A stretch of 64,000 nt of DNA from Paenibacillus radicis (ex Xue et al. 2023). GTDB lineage: Bacteria > Bacillota > Bacilli > Paenibacillales > NBRC-103111. The notes under the pieces are model-generated. The model was not told the origin of the DNA, made no database searches, and was given only the letters and a program-made list of their open reading frames with translations. The DNA lies in assembly GCF_024722015.1 (NCBI RefSeq), contig NZ_JANQBD010000002.1, positions 124,001-188,000 on the forward strand, written 5' to 3'. The number at the start of each line of letters is the position of its first letter. Positions within the stretch are counted from its first letter, which is position 1. Positions 42,931 through 51,646 of this stretch are shown in pieces. A program made the translations under genes and the position numbers.

Positions 42931-44193
42931 TTACCAGTTAGGATCTTCATTGTAATTCGCGATTCCCAACGCTTTATTTCTCCAAAATATATCTTTTACT
43001 CTCCGATCATGTTCTTGGCTGCATTTGACCATCATGAAAACCTCAGTTGCTCTTGTTCTGCCAAATATATCAAGAGTAGGTTTCTTCTTTATGACGATAA
43101 GCTTTATAATAAAACCCAATACACCACCTATGACTAGTCCAATTAATGCCCATAAAACGGGTCCGTGCTTGAGAACAAAGCCATATATGCCACCTAATAG
43201 CATGAATATGGAACCAAGAATGGTGGCAAGATCAACGAAGCTTACCCCATCTGAATAATGCGCGTTATCGAATAATTTAGTTTTTTCGGTTCGCACATTC
43301 AATGGTAAGGCTAAAATATCTGCCTTTTGTATACCTAGTTGTTCCAGCTCAGTTAAGGCGATTTCTATAGAAACCGAGTGTTCGAAAGACGCTACGATAT
43401 ACATGGGTGTTTCCCCTTTTTTCATAAGGAATGGTAACTTAAACGATCTGCTCTGATACTGGGATTTAAGAAATTGAGATTGAGAAAGTTTATATTGTAT
43501 GTTGTTCTTGACGGCTTCCAAGTAGGAAAAGTGGATATATCCAGCGTATATCGAGGGTATGAATAAATACCATTGAGGATCCACAACTGACTTCGCTTTC
43601 TCAAACTCTCCTATAAAGGAATAATACAGACCAACGTAAAAGCGGGAACTATAAATAGTTAAAACCCATGTAATCACACTGAAGAAGAACGAAACGATAT
43701 GGTTTAAATATAAAGAACCTAAGCCTGGCATCATCATTTCCCAGAACATGGCAATTGACGGACTTACTTTATTCAATCCGTTAACACTAAATGATGAAAC
43801 CGATGTCGAATTGATCGTTTCAGTTTTTCGATAGGATAATATGTACGTATTATTCAAATCTACTGCTCTACGGTAAGAATCGAACATTGTGAAAATATAA
43901 ACGCCGATATACAGATAAAAAAATCTAAGGTCGATGACCTTCGCTGCACCTGTAAAATCGCCGATCATAGAAAAATAAATCGCTTGATTTATTTTAGCGA
44001 GATTATTTATGGTGAACTCAAAAATAATAAGAGAATATCCAATCAAGTAATTATTCATAAAACAATGCCCATAACCAGGAAAAGCGGCTGACCACCAAAG
44101 TGGAATCCAAGGATTAATGGGATATAAGATACTGGTGTTTGTTGAAACGTTATTCATCAATTGGATATATCTTTTATTATTTTGATTGTTCAT
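42931..44193 (-). CDS. membrane protein of ger operon with duplicated module
   Basis: 420 residues. Residues 27-115 and 144-231 are two copies of one module: PxIxxWxxxxPGxGxxxxN, then (Y/F)YFSMIGDF versus YYSFIGEF, then KVIDLRFFYLY versus SVVDPQWYLF, then AVDLNN versus AVKNN. Each should have two or three membrane spans. Residues about 265-300 (EHSVSIEIALTELEQLGIQKADILALPL) and a two-span hairpin with glycines (LGGIYGFVLKHGP ... GGVLGFIIKLIVI) form a C-terminal domain. I know of no functional name. It is fourth in the ger operon, 65 nt after gerC. Confidence 0.6.
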   Translation of the reverse strand: MNNQNNKRYIQLMNNVSTNTSILYPINPWIPLWWSAAFPGYGHCFMNNYLIGYSLIIFEFTINNLAKINQAIYFSMIGDFTGAAKVIDLRFFYLYIGVYIFTMFDSYRRAVDLNNTYILSYRKTETINSTSVSSFSVNGLNKVSPSIAMFWEMMMPGLGSLYLNHIVSFFFSVITWVLTIYSSRFYVGLYYSFIGEFEKAKSVVDPQWYLFIPSIYAGYIHFSYLEAVKNNIQYKLSQSQFLKSQYQSRSFKLPFLMKKGETPMYIVASFEHSVSIEIALTELEQLGIQKADILALPLNVRTEKTKLFDNAHYSDGVSFVDLATILGSIFMLLGGIYGFVLKHGPVLWALIGLVIGGVLGFIIKLIVIKKKPTLDIFGRTRATEVFMMVKCSQEHDRRVKDIFWRNKALGIANYNEDPNW

Positions 44194-44258
44194 CTTTGTA
44201 CCCCGATTAGATTATACTATCTTTTTTATTATCTAATTGAGCCTTCATTTATATACAG

Positions 44259-45335
44259 TTATTTCTTAATTCCTATTTCTGAAAGAGTCACCTTAACATT
44301 CAAGTGAACGTTTAACGCTCGATATTCCTTTTTCCATTCCTCTTCGTTCCAATTTCGGGTTTTGCTTCTCGCAAAATCTCCCAATCCAAGCGGGTCGATC
44401 CCTTCTGTTTTGAATAAATCTATAAGTTGCATTCCAGTTGTGGTAAGTTCATTTTCTAAACTCTTTTTTATTTTTTCCAGCTCTTGTTTTGGATAATGAA
44501 CGCCCCTTGATTCAATAATTTCACCTTTAAGTACAAGGTTAATCGATAGATTTGCAGTTTTCGTATCTTTACTGATTCGATAACGCACTTTTGAACCGAG
44601 GTTTCTCACTGTAACATAAGATCCATCCTCAAACTTTACCTCACAAACTCCATTCTCTGCATCTTTTAGAAGCAGTTTCATGAGCCGCATCTGTTTTTCG
44701 TTAATGGACTCTACATATTTATCATCCTTAAATAAAGCTAAACCGGTAATTACAACTTGATCGTTTTGCAATTTAAGGAGCGGTAAAAAAGGATCCATTC
44801 CTTTGCCCATATTAGAGTATTCGAATTCATGAAGGTTTTGTAGGGGAAGACGTCCATTCCGCCTGTTCGAATCAAGCAGATTGAATAAAAATAATCCCTT
44901 TTCCTCATCAGAACTAAAGTTCGCATCCAGCAAAGTCTTTGCTTTTCCATCGACAACGGCCAAGAACATCTTTCGTGAAGCTCTAGCGTCCCGTAAAGCC
45001 ACATCCAACTCTCTGGCTAGCCCGTTTGCAGCCACGTCTTTTCCAAACAATATCACCGACAGTCTTCCCTCATTAATGGGTCGGCTTAATTGAAAGTCCA
45101 TTAATTCTTTAATGTCCACGCTTGTATGGGCAACCTTTGAGAGCAATTGGTTTGAAACGGTACCGGGCTTTTTGGATTGAAACTTGGGAGCCGCTATCGT
45201 AAATTCAATTTGATCGCTTGTTGCCTCATCGAAAGCACAGACGATAAATAAGGTAATTCTGTCTATAATTTGTTGCTTTACACATGCCGTTAATAGGAAA
45301 CTGGTGGCCAATAGCAAGAAAAATAACCGGTTCAT
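44259..45335 (-). CDS. Ger(x)C-family germinant-receptor lipoprotein (GerC subunit)
   Basis: 358 residues. Lipoprotein signal LLLATSFLLTACVKQQIID (Cys 18). The Ger(x)C pattern runs through SVILFGKDVAANGLARELDVALRDARASRKMFLAVVDG (in part), and the C-terminal region GEIIESRGVHYPKQELEKIKKSLENEL leads to LGLGDFARS. A membrane-bound lipid-anchored subunit of the receptor that senses nutrients in the spore inner membrane. Start overlaps the gerB stop by 4 nt. Confidence 0.92.
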   Translation of the reverse strand: MNRLFFLLLATSFLLTACVKQQIIDRITLFIVCAFDEATSDQIEFTIAAPKFQSKKPGTVSNQLLSKVAHTSVDIKELMDFQLSRPINEGRLSVILFGKDVAANGLARELDVALRDARASRKMFLAVVDGKAKTLLDANFSSDEEKGLFLFNLLDSNRRNGRLPLQNLHEFEYSNMGKGMDPFLPLLKLQNDQVVITGLALFKDDKYVESINEKQMRLMKLLLKDAENGVCEVKFEDGSYVTVRNLGSKVRYRISKDTKTANLSINLVLKGEIIESRGVHYPKQELEKIKKSLENELTTTGMQLIDLFKTEGIDPLGLGDFARSKTRNWNEEEWKKEYRALNVHLNVKVTLSEIGIKK

Positions 45336-46420
45336 ACCGCTCTTCTCACCTTCATCCTGACAATATCGACAATATATAAAAATGGGATGTACATATAAAT
45401 AATGTAGAATCCGATTTTAGATAACCATGATTTAACTTCTTCAACGCCGTTACGATCTGGAATGAGACATACCACAATAAAGACCAGAATTAAAAATATC
45501 GGCAGAACTGCCAATTGTTTGATGGTGAACATATGTTTCATCATTCGGGTTGAAGCCCAGAGACATAAACATACGACAGGAAATAACGCAAATATCAAAG
45601 AAGATACTCCGATAAATTCAATATGCTCAATAAAAGGAAAACGAACAAATTTATAGTTGGATAGTTCTGGCCAAATCTCTGTTGATAATTGTTCGGGTTT
45701 GAACAGTAACAAAATAGAAAGAATAATGACTAGATAGAACATTGTTGTGATAACATTTCCTATATGAGCCCATTTCTGAGACTTTTTCGGATTTTTGATG
45801 AACATATAACAGAAAAAAAGCATCTCCACGCCAAAATAGGGAAATGTCATTTCCTTCGCTGATTTGAGGATGTTGTTCATCGAATGATCCAGAATGGGAA
45901 ATAAATTGTTGAAATGAAAAAAAGCCGCTGCAAAAACTAAGGAAAAACTAAGACAATGTTGTAACAAGCTAAGCATACATATGCCTAAAATAACTCGGAA
46001 CCCACCGGCAACGATGTAATAAACAAGCAGAAGCAAAACCAATGCCAACGACCAAGTTCTAATATCAGGAAATATCCATACTTGTATAATTTCTATAAAT
46101 AAACGCATTTGATAAATGGAACCAAGCAGGAAATAAACGACAAAAATAAAGTTAAGAGCACCGCCCGCCCATTTCCCAAAAAACTGATGATGAATCTCAA
46201 TAAGATCGGTTTCATTTCGGTTGAGAATTCCATACATCATCCAAATAATGACGTGAATACTGAGACCACAAAGGAGAACAGATATCCAAGCATCTTGACC
46301 AGCCCATTGAATCGGTTTGATAGTCATGGAGAGATAGCTTAGTCCGAGCTGCATCGAATGTATCAATATGAAAACCAAATACGGAGATACGGTTACCCGT
46401 TCACTAGGCGATGGCTTCAA
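45332..46420 (-). CDS. GerAB/ArcD/ProY-type germinant-receptor permease (GerB subunit)
   Basis: 362 residues, ten spans of the APC-like GerB group. VSPYLVFILIHSMQLGLSYLSM opens the chain and PDIRTWSLALVLLLLVYYIVAGGFRVILGI follows (in parts). It binds the germinant in the GerA-type receptors. TTG start with GGGAGGG upstream. The gerA stop lies 21 nt before. Confidence 0.92.
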   Translation of the reverse strand: MKPSPSERVTVSPYLVFILIHSMQLGLSYLSMTIKPIQWAGQDAWISVLLCGLSIHVIIWMMYGILNRNETDLIEIHHQFFGKWAGGALNFIFVVYFLLGSIYQMRLFIEIIQVWIFPDIRTWSLALVLLLLVYYIVAGGFRVILGICMLSLLQHCLSFSLVFAAAFFHFNNLFPILDHSMNNILKSAKEMTFPYFGVEMLFFCYMFIKNPKKSQKWAHIGNVITTMFYLVIILSILLLFKPEQLSTEIWPELSNYKFVRFPFIEHIEFIGVSSLIFALFPVVCLCLWASTRMMKHMFTIKQLAVLPIFLILVFIVVCLIPDRNGVEEVKSWLSKIGFYIIYMYIPFLYIVDIVRMKVRRAV

Positions 46421-46441
46421 CTGTATATCCCTCCCAGACTT

Positions 46442-47893
46442 TCATTCGTCGATGTCTTTTTTTAATTTCGCGTTTTTCTTATTAAATCTTACGGGGGCTG
46501 GTGATCTAAAAAAGCTAAACCTATGATGAAATTGAGAATATGGAGATCGTACAATAGAATCATATATATTGGTAATCCGAAACGGGTAGAAAGGAACAAG
46601 GTAAGGCATCCCGAGAGATGTTAATCGCAACAAATGGGTAACCACAGCAAGGGTACAGATGAAAACACCTAATATCCCCCATAACTGTGCTGCGAAAATA
46701 AATGGAAAACGAAGAACCCGTATCGTAGCACTCATTCGAAAAATGGGTGTTGTGAAGGAAGCCAAAGCCGATAACGCCACAATCATCAATAAAAAGTTGC
46801 TTGTTAATGAAGCTTCAACAGCGGCTGTTCCGAGTACAATACCTCCAACAATTCCAATAGTTTGACCAATTTTACTAGGCAGCCTGGCGCCAGCTTCCCG
46901 TAACAGTTCTATGACAAGTTCCATAATGAGAACTTCCACTACTGGAGGGAAAGGTACATATAGCCTGGAAGAAATGATCGTGGGCAAAAAAATATTTGAA
47001 ATTCCCTGACCATGATACGTTAATACAGCAACATACAATGGTGTGGCAAAAATGGAAAATACAACAGAAGACATGCGGATTCCCCTTAAAATAGAGCCGA
47101 TCATCCAAGGCAAAAAATAATCTTCATAAGAGGTGAAAAATATTCCTAAATTGACCGGCGCAAAGACTGCGGTCGGAGACCCGTCGATCAAGACGCAAAT
47201 CTGCCCTGATGCTAAAGCCCAGGAAACATAATCCGGCCTTTCAGTTCCAACTGTTTGCGGGAAAATGGAGTTTGAATTATCTTCAATCATTTGTTGAAGC
47301 AAAGTAATATCCGGAATCATATCGAATTCTACATCTTCTATACGCTGTATACATGTATTTACATATTGTTCGTTCGTTATTCCTTCTATGTAACAAATCG
47401 CCACTTTCGTCTTGGATACACTACCTAGAGTGCTCTCTTTTATACGTAATTCGGGCAAGGGAATCCGCTTGCGTATCAAGTTAAGATTGATGTCCAGTGA
47501 TTCAACAAAGGCATCTTTCGCTCCTTCTACGGTGAATTCGACTTGAGGTACCGTTACCTTACGACCCTCGAATATAGCGGCTTTGAACAAAATTGTATGA
47601 TGATTATGAAGACCATGTTGAACAGCTACGTATCCCCGCAACAATTTATTTTCAATTATTTTCGAGTCACAAGATATTTCTTTTTCCGCAATCGGAATCA
47701 GATTGTACAAATCATCCAATGAACTATTCGAATCCTGGGTGAGACGTCCAAGAATATCCCGGTGCAATACTTGTGAATCAACAAGCGTAGTGAAATAGCC
47801 AATATAATAAGGTTCGGATTTCGTTTGATGTTCGTAACATACAAAATCTAATGATTCTTTAAGATCTTTCCATATAGGTGGAGCTGAATTCAT
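46442..47893 (-). CDS. GerA-family spore germination protein (GerA subunit)
   Basis: 483 residues. The N-terminal cytoplasmic half runs to about residue 240 (VAICYIEGITNEQYVNTCIQRIEDVEFD), then GQICVLIDGSPTAVFAPV and five or so membrane spans (SSRLYVPFPPVVEVLIMELVIELLREAGARLPSKIGQTIGIVGGIVLGTAAVEA in parts). These are the GerA/SpoVAF motifs. First in the operon. Upstream TGAATA (47960-47965, minus) and GATAAT (47936-47941) 18 nt apart could be a forespore sigma-G-like promoter. Confidence 0.93.
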   Translation of the reverse strand: MNSAPPIWKDLKESLDFVCYEHQTKSEPYYIGYFTTLVDSQVLHRDILGRLTQDSNSSLDDLYNLIPIAEKEISCDSKIIENKLLRGYVAVQHGLHNHHTILFKAAIFEGRKVTVPQVEFTVEGAKDAFVESLDINLNLIRKRIPLPELRIKESTLGSVSKTKVAICYIEGITNEQYVNTCIQRIEDVEFDMIPDITLLQQMIEDNSNSIFPQTVGTERPDYVSWALASGQICVLIDGSPTAVFAPVNLGIFFTSYEDYFLPWMIGSILRGIRMSSVVFSIFATPLYVAVLTYHGQGISNIFLPTIISSRLYVPFPPVVEVLIMELVIELLREAGARLPSKIGQTIGIVGGIVLGTAAVEASLTSNFLLMIVALSALASFTTPIFRMSATIRVLRFPFIFAAQLWGILGVFICTLAVVTHLLRLTSLGMPYLVPFYPFRITNIYDSIVRSPYSQFHHRFSFFRSPAPVRFNKKNAKLKKDIDE

Positions 47894-48160
47894 TTCTAAT
47901 CAACTCTTTTTCCAGATTTTATATTCCACGAATTCATTATCTCATTTCAAGCAGTTAATTATTCAGATCACAGCTCTGCCGTATTCAATCTATGCTCAAG
48001 CAGACGAATACACTGCAATCAGTATGCTTTCAGGGATGTAAGAAAAGCTTCTGATCGAAGCCCTTTCGAGGAAGAGACATTCGTGTCTAAGTTGTAGCTT
48101 TTCTTGCAATATCAGACTTCTTAAGCTCCGCTGAAAACTTATAACGTCTGATATTATAAA
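47894..48160. other. gap holding a strongly structured element
   Basis: See the hairpins at 48040-48155. The 62-codon minus frame here (47996-48187) only mirrors those repeats and has no ribosome site. Confidence 0.4.
48040..48155. repeat. tandem inverted repeats, possible structured RNA or MITE-like remnant
   Basis: Two perfect 10-bp pairs stand in series: AAGAAAAGCT (48040-48049) with AGCTTTTCTT (48096-48105), and AATATCAGAC (48108-48117) with GTCTGATATT (48146-48155). Inside the first, AGACA-TTCG-TGTCT and CTTCtgatcGAAG form further small stems, giving a branched shape. Confidence 0.5.
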
Positions 48161-48161
48161 A

Positions 48162-48193
48162 AGGTTCTTATCATCGAGCAATGACAAGAACCT
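48162..48193 (-). terminator. terminator after alpha/beta hydrolase gene
   Basis: GGTTCTTATCAT pairs with ATGACAAGAACC (12 bp, one mismatch); read leftward it ends in TTTTTATA. Confidence 0.75.
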
Positions 48194-48202
48194 CTGTGGA
48201 TC

Positions 48203-49024
48203 TTAAAATCTTTTTAACCAATCCATGATTGTATCTACGGATTCCATATATCTCTGCCCTACAAGCACACCGGTATGAGTTGTGTTCCACAGCCCCTTAT
48301 ATTCAGCACGAAGGTGTTCCGCTGTCACTCTTCCCCGACGATCGTCATCGTCACAGTTCACTGCTTTGACAACTAAGCAAGGGTAAGAAAAAGAACGGCT
48401 GTCAATAGAGATACCCTTGGCTTCGATTGAAAAAACAAAAGCGCTAAATGCCCTCGAGGACTCCATTGTCAGATACTTTCTTTGAAATTCAATGTCTTCT
48501 GCCGTTTCATCTATACTTGAAAGCTCTTCACGGTTTGGTGCAGGCATTATGATACCAGGTGTCGACGGGTCTAATTCCTTGTATGGTACTACTTCATACA
48601 CTTCTCTGCTGATGACCGAATCGATCAATACCAACCCGGAGATCTCGATGGTTTCAGCCAACTTTTGGCTCAAGATTCCCCCCATGCTAAATCCGACAAG
48701 AATCGGCGGAATATCACATTCTGCGATAACCTCTTTCATATCTTCCAAGTAATCTTCGAAAGTTATCTTCGTCATATCCAGCAGCCTGCTTTTGTAGTGG
48801 CTTCTCAAGTTCATAACATAACATTTCCACCCTTCACCGATAAAGTGAGGAATGTATTTGCTCCACATCCAACTTCCTGTGAAAGCACCGTGTACAAAAA
48901 GCAAAGGGGGTCTATTGCTAGCTGCTTTTGGGAGGTTCTCCCCCTCGAATATCTCTAGAAATAAATCGTATTCCCCAATGTATTTCTCCTTATGATCTGG
49001 CAATTCTTTCGTGAAATCTCTCAT
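48203..49024 (-). CDS. alpha/beta hydrolase (MarR-linked)
   Basis: 273 residues. LLFVHGAFTGSWMWSKYIPHF (oxyanion HG), PILVGFSMGGILSQK (nucleophile Ser in G-x-S-x-G), Asp in VIDSVIS or LVVKA-region, and His near the end (WNTTHTGVL). The fold is clear, the substrate is not. AGGAGGAG before ATG. The gap to the MarR gene holds a second copy of the MarR operator, so it is very probably a MarR target. Confidence 0.88.
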   Translation of the reverse strand: MRDFTKELPDHKEKYIGEYDLFLEIFEGENLPKAASNRPPLLFVHGAFTGSWMWSKYIPHFIGEGWKCYVMNLRSHYKSRLLDMTKITFEDYLEDMKEVIAECDIPPILVGFSMGGILSQKLAETIEISGLVLIDSVISREVYEVVPYKELDPSTPGIIMPAPNREELSSIDETAEDIEFQRKYLTMESSRAFSAFVFSIEAKGISIDSRSFSYPCLVVKAVNCDDDDRRGRVTAEHLRAEYKGLWNTTHTGVLVGQRYMESVDTIMDWLKRF

Positions 49025-49045
49025 GATTTTCTCCTCCTCGTTATT

Positions 49046-49063
49046 TAGTTTTATATCAAACTA
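49046..49063. promoter_or_regulatory. second MarR operator, hydrolase promoter
   Basis: TAGTTTTATATCAAACTA, matching TAGTTTGACATCAAACTA (49512-49529) at 16 of 18 positions. Confidence 0.65.
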
Positions 49064-49078
49064 TTTGATTAAAAATTT

Positions 49079-49501
49079 TTAAAAATTATTGTAAATCTTT
49101 TTTAAAATATTAAGTAAATCTTCTTTTTCTTTATCTGAGATGTTTAAGTAAAACAGGTCTAACAATTCTTTAGATATTGCTTCAAAGATCGGTTCCAGTT
49201 CACTCCCCTTAGGGGTTAAAGCAACATAAACAATCCTCGTGTCCTCTCTGTCCCTTTCCTTTGTCACATATCCGAGCCGGACCAACTTGTCAACAAGTGC
49301 TGTGACCGTAGATTTATCCTTATTTATTCGTTTAGAAATGTCCGCCATTGTGAGTCTGGAATTTTTAAAAAGCGCATAGATGATATCACCATGCGAAGTG
49401 CCAATACCCTCTATCCCCTGCTTCACCATCTCTGCTAAAATGAACCTATTAACTTTCTCTCTAATTTTGGAGATTATTGAAATGACATCTCTAGTTTCCA
49501 T
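49079..49501 (-). CDS. MarR-family regulator, probably from a leaderless mRNA
   Basis: 140 residues from ATG 49501. GIGTSHGDIIYALFKNSRLTMADISKRINKDKSTVTALVDKLVRLGYVTKERDREDTRIVYVALTPKG (in parts) gives the MarR wHTH and wing. The frame is open to 49525, but a TATAAT -10 covers that stretch, so earlier ATGs are not transcribed. The ATG is 7 nt after the -10. Likely autorepressor and repressor of the downstream hydrolase. Confidence 0.88.
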   Translation of the reverse strand: METRDVISIISKIREKVNRFILAEMVKQGIEGIGTSHGDIIYALFKNSRLTMADISKRINKDKSTVTALVDKLVRLGYVTKERDREDTRIVYVALTPKGSELEPIFEAISKELLDLFYLNISDKEKEDLLNILKKIYNNF

Positions 49502-49507
49502 AACTGC

Positions 49508-49536
49508 ATTATAGTTTGACATCAAACTAATGTCAA
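49508..49536 (-). promoter_or_regulatory. consensus promoter with operator in the spacer, marR
   Basis: On the minus strand TTGACA (49536-49531), a 17-nt spacer, TATAAT (49513-49508). The spacer holds the perfect palindrome TAGTTTGA-TG-TCAAACTA. Transcription should begin at or beside the A of the ATG. Confidence 0.8.
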
Positions 49537-49793
49537 TACTTGGTAACCCCCCGCTGCAGGATCGAACTTATGAGCAACAAGCGAAAGTTCTTGAGACGGT
49601 TATCCGAACGATCTATGAGTTGCGTCTTGAGCTTAATATTTCCCATTACGAGCTCTTTGGACTCCGGGATGCCGATAGTTCCAAAGAAGATCTTTTCCAT
49701 CAATATGGTATTATGCGGGATGATTATTCTCCGAAACCTGCATACGATACATTTAAAAAATTAATCCAAGAGCTAGGTGTAACTGGACCCTGA
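49530..49793 (+). pseudogene. glycoside hydrolase C-terminal fragment
   Basis: From about 49551 the frame reads LQDRTYEQQAKVLETVIRTIYELR, then HYELFGLRDADSSKEDLFHQYGIMRDDYSPKPAYDTFKKLI (in parts), the last barrel strand and helix of a cellulase-type (GH5/GH39-like) enzyme. The barrel core and catalytic glutamates are absent and the start lies in the MarR promoter, so I read it as the tail of a deleted gene. Confidence 0.65.
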
Positions 49794-50564
49794 AACGTTC
49801 GTTGCTCGACTAGCTTTAACATGTTTAAGCTGAGCAACGATAATGACGCTAATAATTACTAGAAGGAACCACGAGCTGATCTTACTGAAACTAACTAGTT
49901 GCCAGGTTTGGTGCTGGTCAGGGTATTTCCAAGCGCCCAAAAATGTGGAAATATTCTCAGCTAACCAGATGAAAAAACCTACAATGATAAAAGCGAGCGT
50001 TAAGGGCATTCGGTAAGTTACAGTCCGAACCCGATATATGATCCATGTTTTCCGGAAAACAATAAATACAAGCGCCGTCAGCCACCAACGAAAATCGGGC
50101 ATAAAATGATGGGTGAAAAAATTGAAATAAATAGCTCCACCTAGCAGTACCGAAGAAGTTAGCCCAGGCCAGCCGGTCATGTCCATCCGCAGTCTCCGCC
50201 ATACCTGACACATATAGCTTGCTACACTTGCATACATAAATCCGCTATAGAGCGTGACACCGAGCAGCTTCGTATACCCAAGCTCAGGGTATGACCATGA
50301 TCCCATCCATACCTTATATAACTCCAGCACCAAACCAATTAAGTGAAATATACAAATTACTTTGATTTCATCACGTGTCTCTAATCTGCTGCGGTACATG
50401 AGGTATTGCACCCCAAGCAATATAATTAGAATGGTATCGTAACGATGAATGAAAGGTACCTTTATAATGCTAGAGAGAGCTAAAGTTCCAAAGATAACAA
50501 CAGGAAATATGCAGCTCATCGCCTGGTGATAACCAAAATGAAGTAGTTGTATTATAGGTCTCAA
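49773..50564 (-). CDS. DUF817 family membrane protein (YoaT-like)
   Basis: 263 residues, about eight spans. ELYKVWMGSWSYPELGYTKLLGVTLYSGFMYASVASYMCQVWRRL (parts) and the FWLAENISTFLGAWKYPDQHQTW segment are the family markers. Acidic and aromatic residues face the membrane. Function unknown. TTG start after GGAGG. Its end overlaps the glycoside hydrolase fragment on the other strand by 21 nt. Confidence 0.85.
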   Translation of the reverse strand: MRPIIQLLHFGYHQAMSCIFPVVIFGTLALSSIIKVPFIHRYDTILIILLGVQYLMYRSRLETRDEIKVICIFHLIGLVLELYKVWMGSWSYPELGYTKLLGVTLYSGFMYASVASYMCQVWRRLRMDMTGWPGLTSSVLLGGAIYFNFFTHHFMPDFRWWLTALVFIVFRKTWIIYRVRTVTYRMPLTLAFIIVGFFIWLAENISTFLGAWKYPDQHQTWQLVSFSKISSWFLLVIISVIIVAQLKHVKASRATNVSGSSYT

Positions 50565-50912
50565 TAATCTTTCCCTCCTCCCATGCCCTTATTTATCGTA
50601 CGTTTCATCAATAGCCTACAATTTGAGTACGAGTACTTGTATCTTCTACTACATAATAAAGGTGTATCGATTTGGAAAAAGAGAAAATAACTTGTATAGA
50701 TTTGCTTATTTTAAGTACACATCCTACGAGTGGAATTTATTGGAATAATTATCATAGGCACATTTGAGTCGTTGAACAAGAAAATCCGTGTTGTCTCTCT
50801 ATATAATGAACGCATTAACTTGTGCCGTATAGGTACATAGCCGAGTCCACTTCCGCGATTTTTAATACAATGGTGGTAACCATTACAATGAGATCAGGAA
50901 GGAGTGATATAC
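50565..50912. promoter_or_regulatory. divergent intergenic region
   Basis: No gene seen. It contains promoters of DUF817 and the methyltransferase; a small AATGGT-GGTA-ACCATT palindrome lies at 50870-50885. Confidence 0.4.
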
Positions 50913-51551
50913 GTGAGAATCGATATCGGCTGCGGGTCGGATAAAGCTCCAGGTTTTTTTGGTATCGATCGTCAGTTATTGCCGGGTGTCGACCTGGTCT
51001 GGGATCTAAATGAAGCAATTCCGCTGCCAGACAATTCGGTTGATTTTGTTATGGCCAGCCGCTCCCTGCCATATGTTCAGGACCTCCATAAAGTGATGTC
51101 GGAACTATACAGACTGTGCATTCATAAGGCGATCGTCTGTATATTGTCCCCTTATGCCCACAGCTTTGTTCACATGTCCAATCCTTATCTCAAGCAAAAA
51201 TTCGATCAGTATACCCCGCGATATTGGACATCCGATTTTTACCAGCCATCTCATGGAGCGCGCTGTCCAGATCTTGCGGGTTACGTTGAACCGCAACCAG
51301 ATTTCGATTTCCGGCTGCTTCGCATGGAGCTATTTTACAAACCGCCCTATGTTCCGCCGCTCTATGAGACGGATGAGCTGGAATTACTGCAGGATATAGA
51401 AGTTAATGTCGTACACGAAATTATGTATCATCTGGTGGCCGTCAAACTTAACATTTCGCATGATGAGCTTGAGCATATGAGTCGGCAGACTTTTCTTGAA
51501 CCCCGCTCATTGGAAGCGTACAGAAGGAAAAGGCAGCTTGAAGACAGTTGA
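50913..51551 (+). CDS. SAM-dependent methyltransferase-like protein, GTG start
   Basis: 212 residues. RIDIGCGSDKAPGFFGIDRQ is motif I with the acidic D of the SAM ribose, LPDNSVDFVMASRSLPYV is motif IV, and the C-terminal half is less standard (acceptor domain). GTG 50913 is the start; AAGGAG lies 8 nt before. It precedes the giant DUF11 gene. A terminator (51583-51605) separates them. Confidence 0.8.
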   Translation: MRIDIGCGSDKAPGFFGIDRQLLPGVDLVWDLNEAIPLPDNSVDFVMASRSLPYVQDLHKVMSELYRLCIHKAIVCILSPYAHSFVHMSNPYLKQKFDQYTPRYWTSDFYQPSHGARCPDLAGYVEPQPDFDFRLLRMELFYKPPYVPPLYETDELELLQDIEVNVVHEIMYHLVAVKLNISHDELEHMSRQTFLEPRSLEAYRRKRQLEDS

Positions 51552-51582
51552 AATCGAGTGGTGGAGAAATGAAAGTTAATTG

Positions 51583-51605
51583 GAGGGCGTAAGCCCTCTT
51601 CTTTA
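51583..51605 (+). terminator. terminator after methyltransferase gene
   Basis: GAGGGC-GTAA-GCCCTC with TTCTTT after it. This makes the DUF11 gene an independent unit. Confidence 0.75.
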
Positions 51606-51646
51606 CTATTCCAGCTGCTGGCTTATCATGACTGGAAGGTAGAATT

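Noticed and set aside
47996..48187. 63-codon minus frame upstream of the ger operon
   Set aside because: It is made of the inverted repeats themselves and lacks a ribosome site.
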